Below, in pieces: positions 4,628 to 5,328 of a DNA stretch of 5,328 bases. The translations under genes and the position numbers were made by a program. The stretch lies in assembly GCA_024400895.1 (NCBI GenBank), contig JAKSMA010000172.1:1-5328 (forward strand), in the 5' to 3' direction. The notes under the pieces are model-generated. The model was not told the origin of the DNA. It was given only the letters and a program-made list of their open reading frames with translations, and made no database searches. Source of the stretch: Muribaculaceae bacterium. GTDB taxonomy: Bacteria; Bacteroidota; Bacteroidia; Bacteroidales; Muribaculaceae. Every line of letters starts with the position of its first letter. Within the stretch, counting starts at the first letter, position 1.

Positions 4628-5328
4628 ATGATATATTTCCTCAGCGATTTGCACCTCGGTGCCAAGTATTTTGAGAATCCACGAGCTAAAGAACTTGCCG
4701 TGGTTAATTTTCTCGACAGCATTGCTGCCGATGCTGAGGCTGTGTATCTGCTGGGCGACATTCTCGACTACTGGTACGAATATAAGAATGTGGTGCCACG
4801 CGGCTATATCCGCTTTTTCGCCGCCATCGCCCGACTGACTGATGCCGGAGTGCCCGTGTATTGGATGACCGGCAATCACGATGTGTGGCTCTTCGACTAC
4901 CTGCGCGACGAAATAGGCGTGACCGTGCTTAAAGGACATCAGCAAAAGGAAATAAAAGGCGCTCAGTTTCTGCTGAGCCATGGCGACGATGTGGGCTATC
5001 AAACGCCGCTCTACCGCTTCACCCGCTGGTGTTTCTACAACCCTGTGTGCCAGTGGCTGTATGCCAATATTCATCCACGCATCACCTATGTCATTGCACA
5101 TGGGTGGTCGACCAGCAACCGTGTGAGCCGTAAAGAAACCGAAGTGCAAAAGGTAATAAGCCGATGCTACGAGAATCTGCTCCAGTTCACTAAGGAATAT
5201 GCCGCAGAGCACCCCGAAGTGCAGCATTTCGTTACGGGGCATCTCCACTTGGCTAAACATGCCACCATCGATGACTCGGGGCGCACGCTGACTGTCCTCG
5301 GCGACTGGATTCGCCAAAACACCTACGC
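4628..5328 (+). CDS. lpxH: LpxH-like UDP-2,3-diacylglucosamine diphosphatase, 3' end cut by window edge
   Basis: This calcineurin-type metallophosphoesterase runs off the right edge after 233 codons with no stop. Homologues are about 240-260 residues, so only a short C-terminus is missing. The expected enzyme hydrolyses UDP-2,3-diacylglucosamine to lipid X and UMP at the inner face of the cytoplasmic membrane, a step of lipid A synthesis. The metal ligands are clear: SDLHLG (6-11; Asp7, His9), GDILDYW (43-49; Asp44), GNHD (82-85; Asn83, His84), SHGDD (117-121; His118) and GHLH (204-207; His205, His207). Canonical LpxH has GNRD rather than GNHD, so the assignment rests on overall layout and on the usual annotation of Bacteroidetes homologues; another phosphoesterase substrate is possible. 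The ATG directly follows the heptamer array. An in-frame TAA at 4610-4612 rules out any upstream start, and the SDLHLG motif sits at its normal distance from this Met. It is probably cotranscribed with the DUF59 gene. Confidence 0.87.
   Translation, partial: MIYFLSDLHLGAKYFENPRAKELAVVNFLDSIAADAEAVYLLGDILDYWYEYKNVVPRGYIRFFAAIARLTDAGVPVYWMTGNHDVWLFDYLRDEIGVTVLKGHQQKEIKGAQFLLSHGDDVGYQTPLYRFTRWCFYNPVCQWLYANIHPRITYVIAHGWSTSNRVSRKETEVQKVISRCYENLLQFTKEYAAEHPEVQHFVTGHLHLAKHATIDDSGRTLTVLGDWIRQNTY

Noticed and set aside
4616..5317. A 233-codon open frame on the minus strand.
   Set aside because: It is antisense to the lpxH-like gene, whose metal-binding motifs are all present on the plus strand; the frame is a by-product of codon bias.

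Overview
The window looks like chromosomal DNA from a Bacteroidales bacterium, probably Prevotella-like. The clues are moderate-GC genes separated by very AT-rich spacers, an almost complete lack of Shine-Dalgarno sequences before convincing starts, several matches to the Bacteroidetes -7 promoter element TAnnTTTG (one with a well-spaced TTTG -33 element), and protein sequences typical of that group. The genus is an inference; no rRNA or other marker gene is present.

Layout. Positions 1-289 hold no recognisable gene. This stretch is AT-rich, with a run of 17 A and a possible minus-strand promoter for a gene beyond the left edge. Positions 290-3059 carry a two-gene minus-strand operon, ispD then recG, whose reading frames overlap by 8 bp (ATGAATAA). 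Positions 3060-3444 are a 385-bp divergent spacer. On its minus strand it holds a well-matched promoter (3227-3258), about 100 bases of transcribed sequence, and a strong hairpin plus T-run terminator (3121-3164). A second -7 element (3096-3103) lies between the terminator and ispD. This arrangement suggests either a free-standing small RNA or a terminated leader for ispD-recG. Positions 3445-5328 carry three plus-strand genes: a YjjG-type HAD phosphatase, a small MIP18/DUF59 iron-sulfur assembly protein, and an LpxH-like metallophosphoesterase cut off by the right edge. The last of these is preceded directly by a 7-bp tandem repeat.

Roles. IspD makes the CDP-methylerythritol intermediate of the MEP isoprenoid pathway. 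RecG remodels stalled replication forks and Holliday junctions. The HAD protein is probably a nucleotide phosphatase that cleans up non-canonical pyrimidines. The DUF59 protein is probably an accessory factor for Fe-S cluster delivery. The LpxH-like enzyme probably acts in lipid A synthesis. These are housekeeping genes and do not form one pathway; no mobile element, CRISPR array, tRNA or rRNA was seen. The most interesting part of the window is non-coding: the candidate small RNA or attenuator upstream of ispD, the promoters placed almost on top of two start codons, and the heptamer array abutting the lpxH-like start codon.
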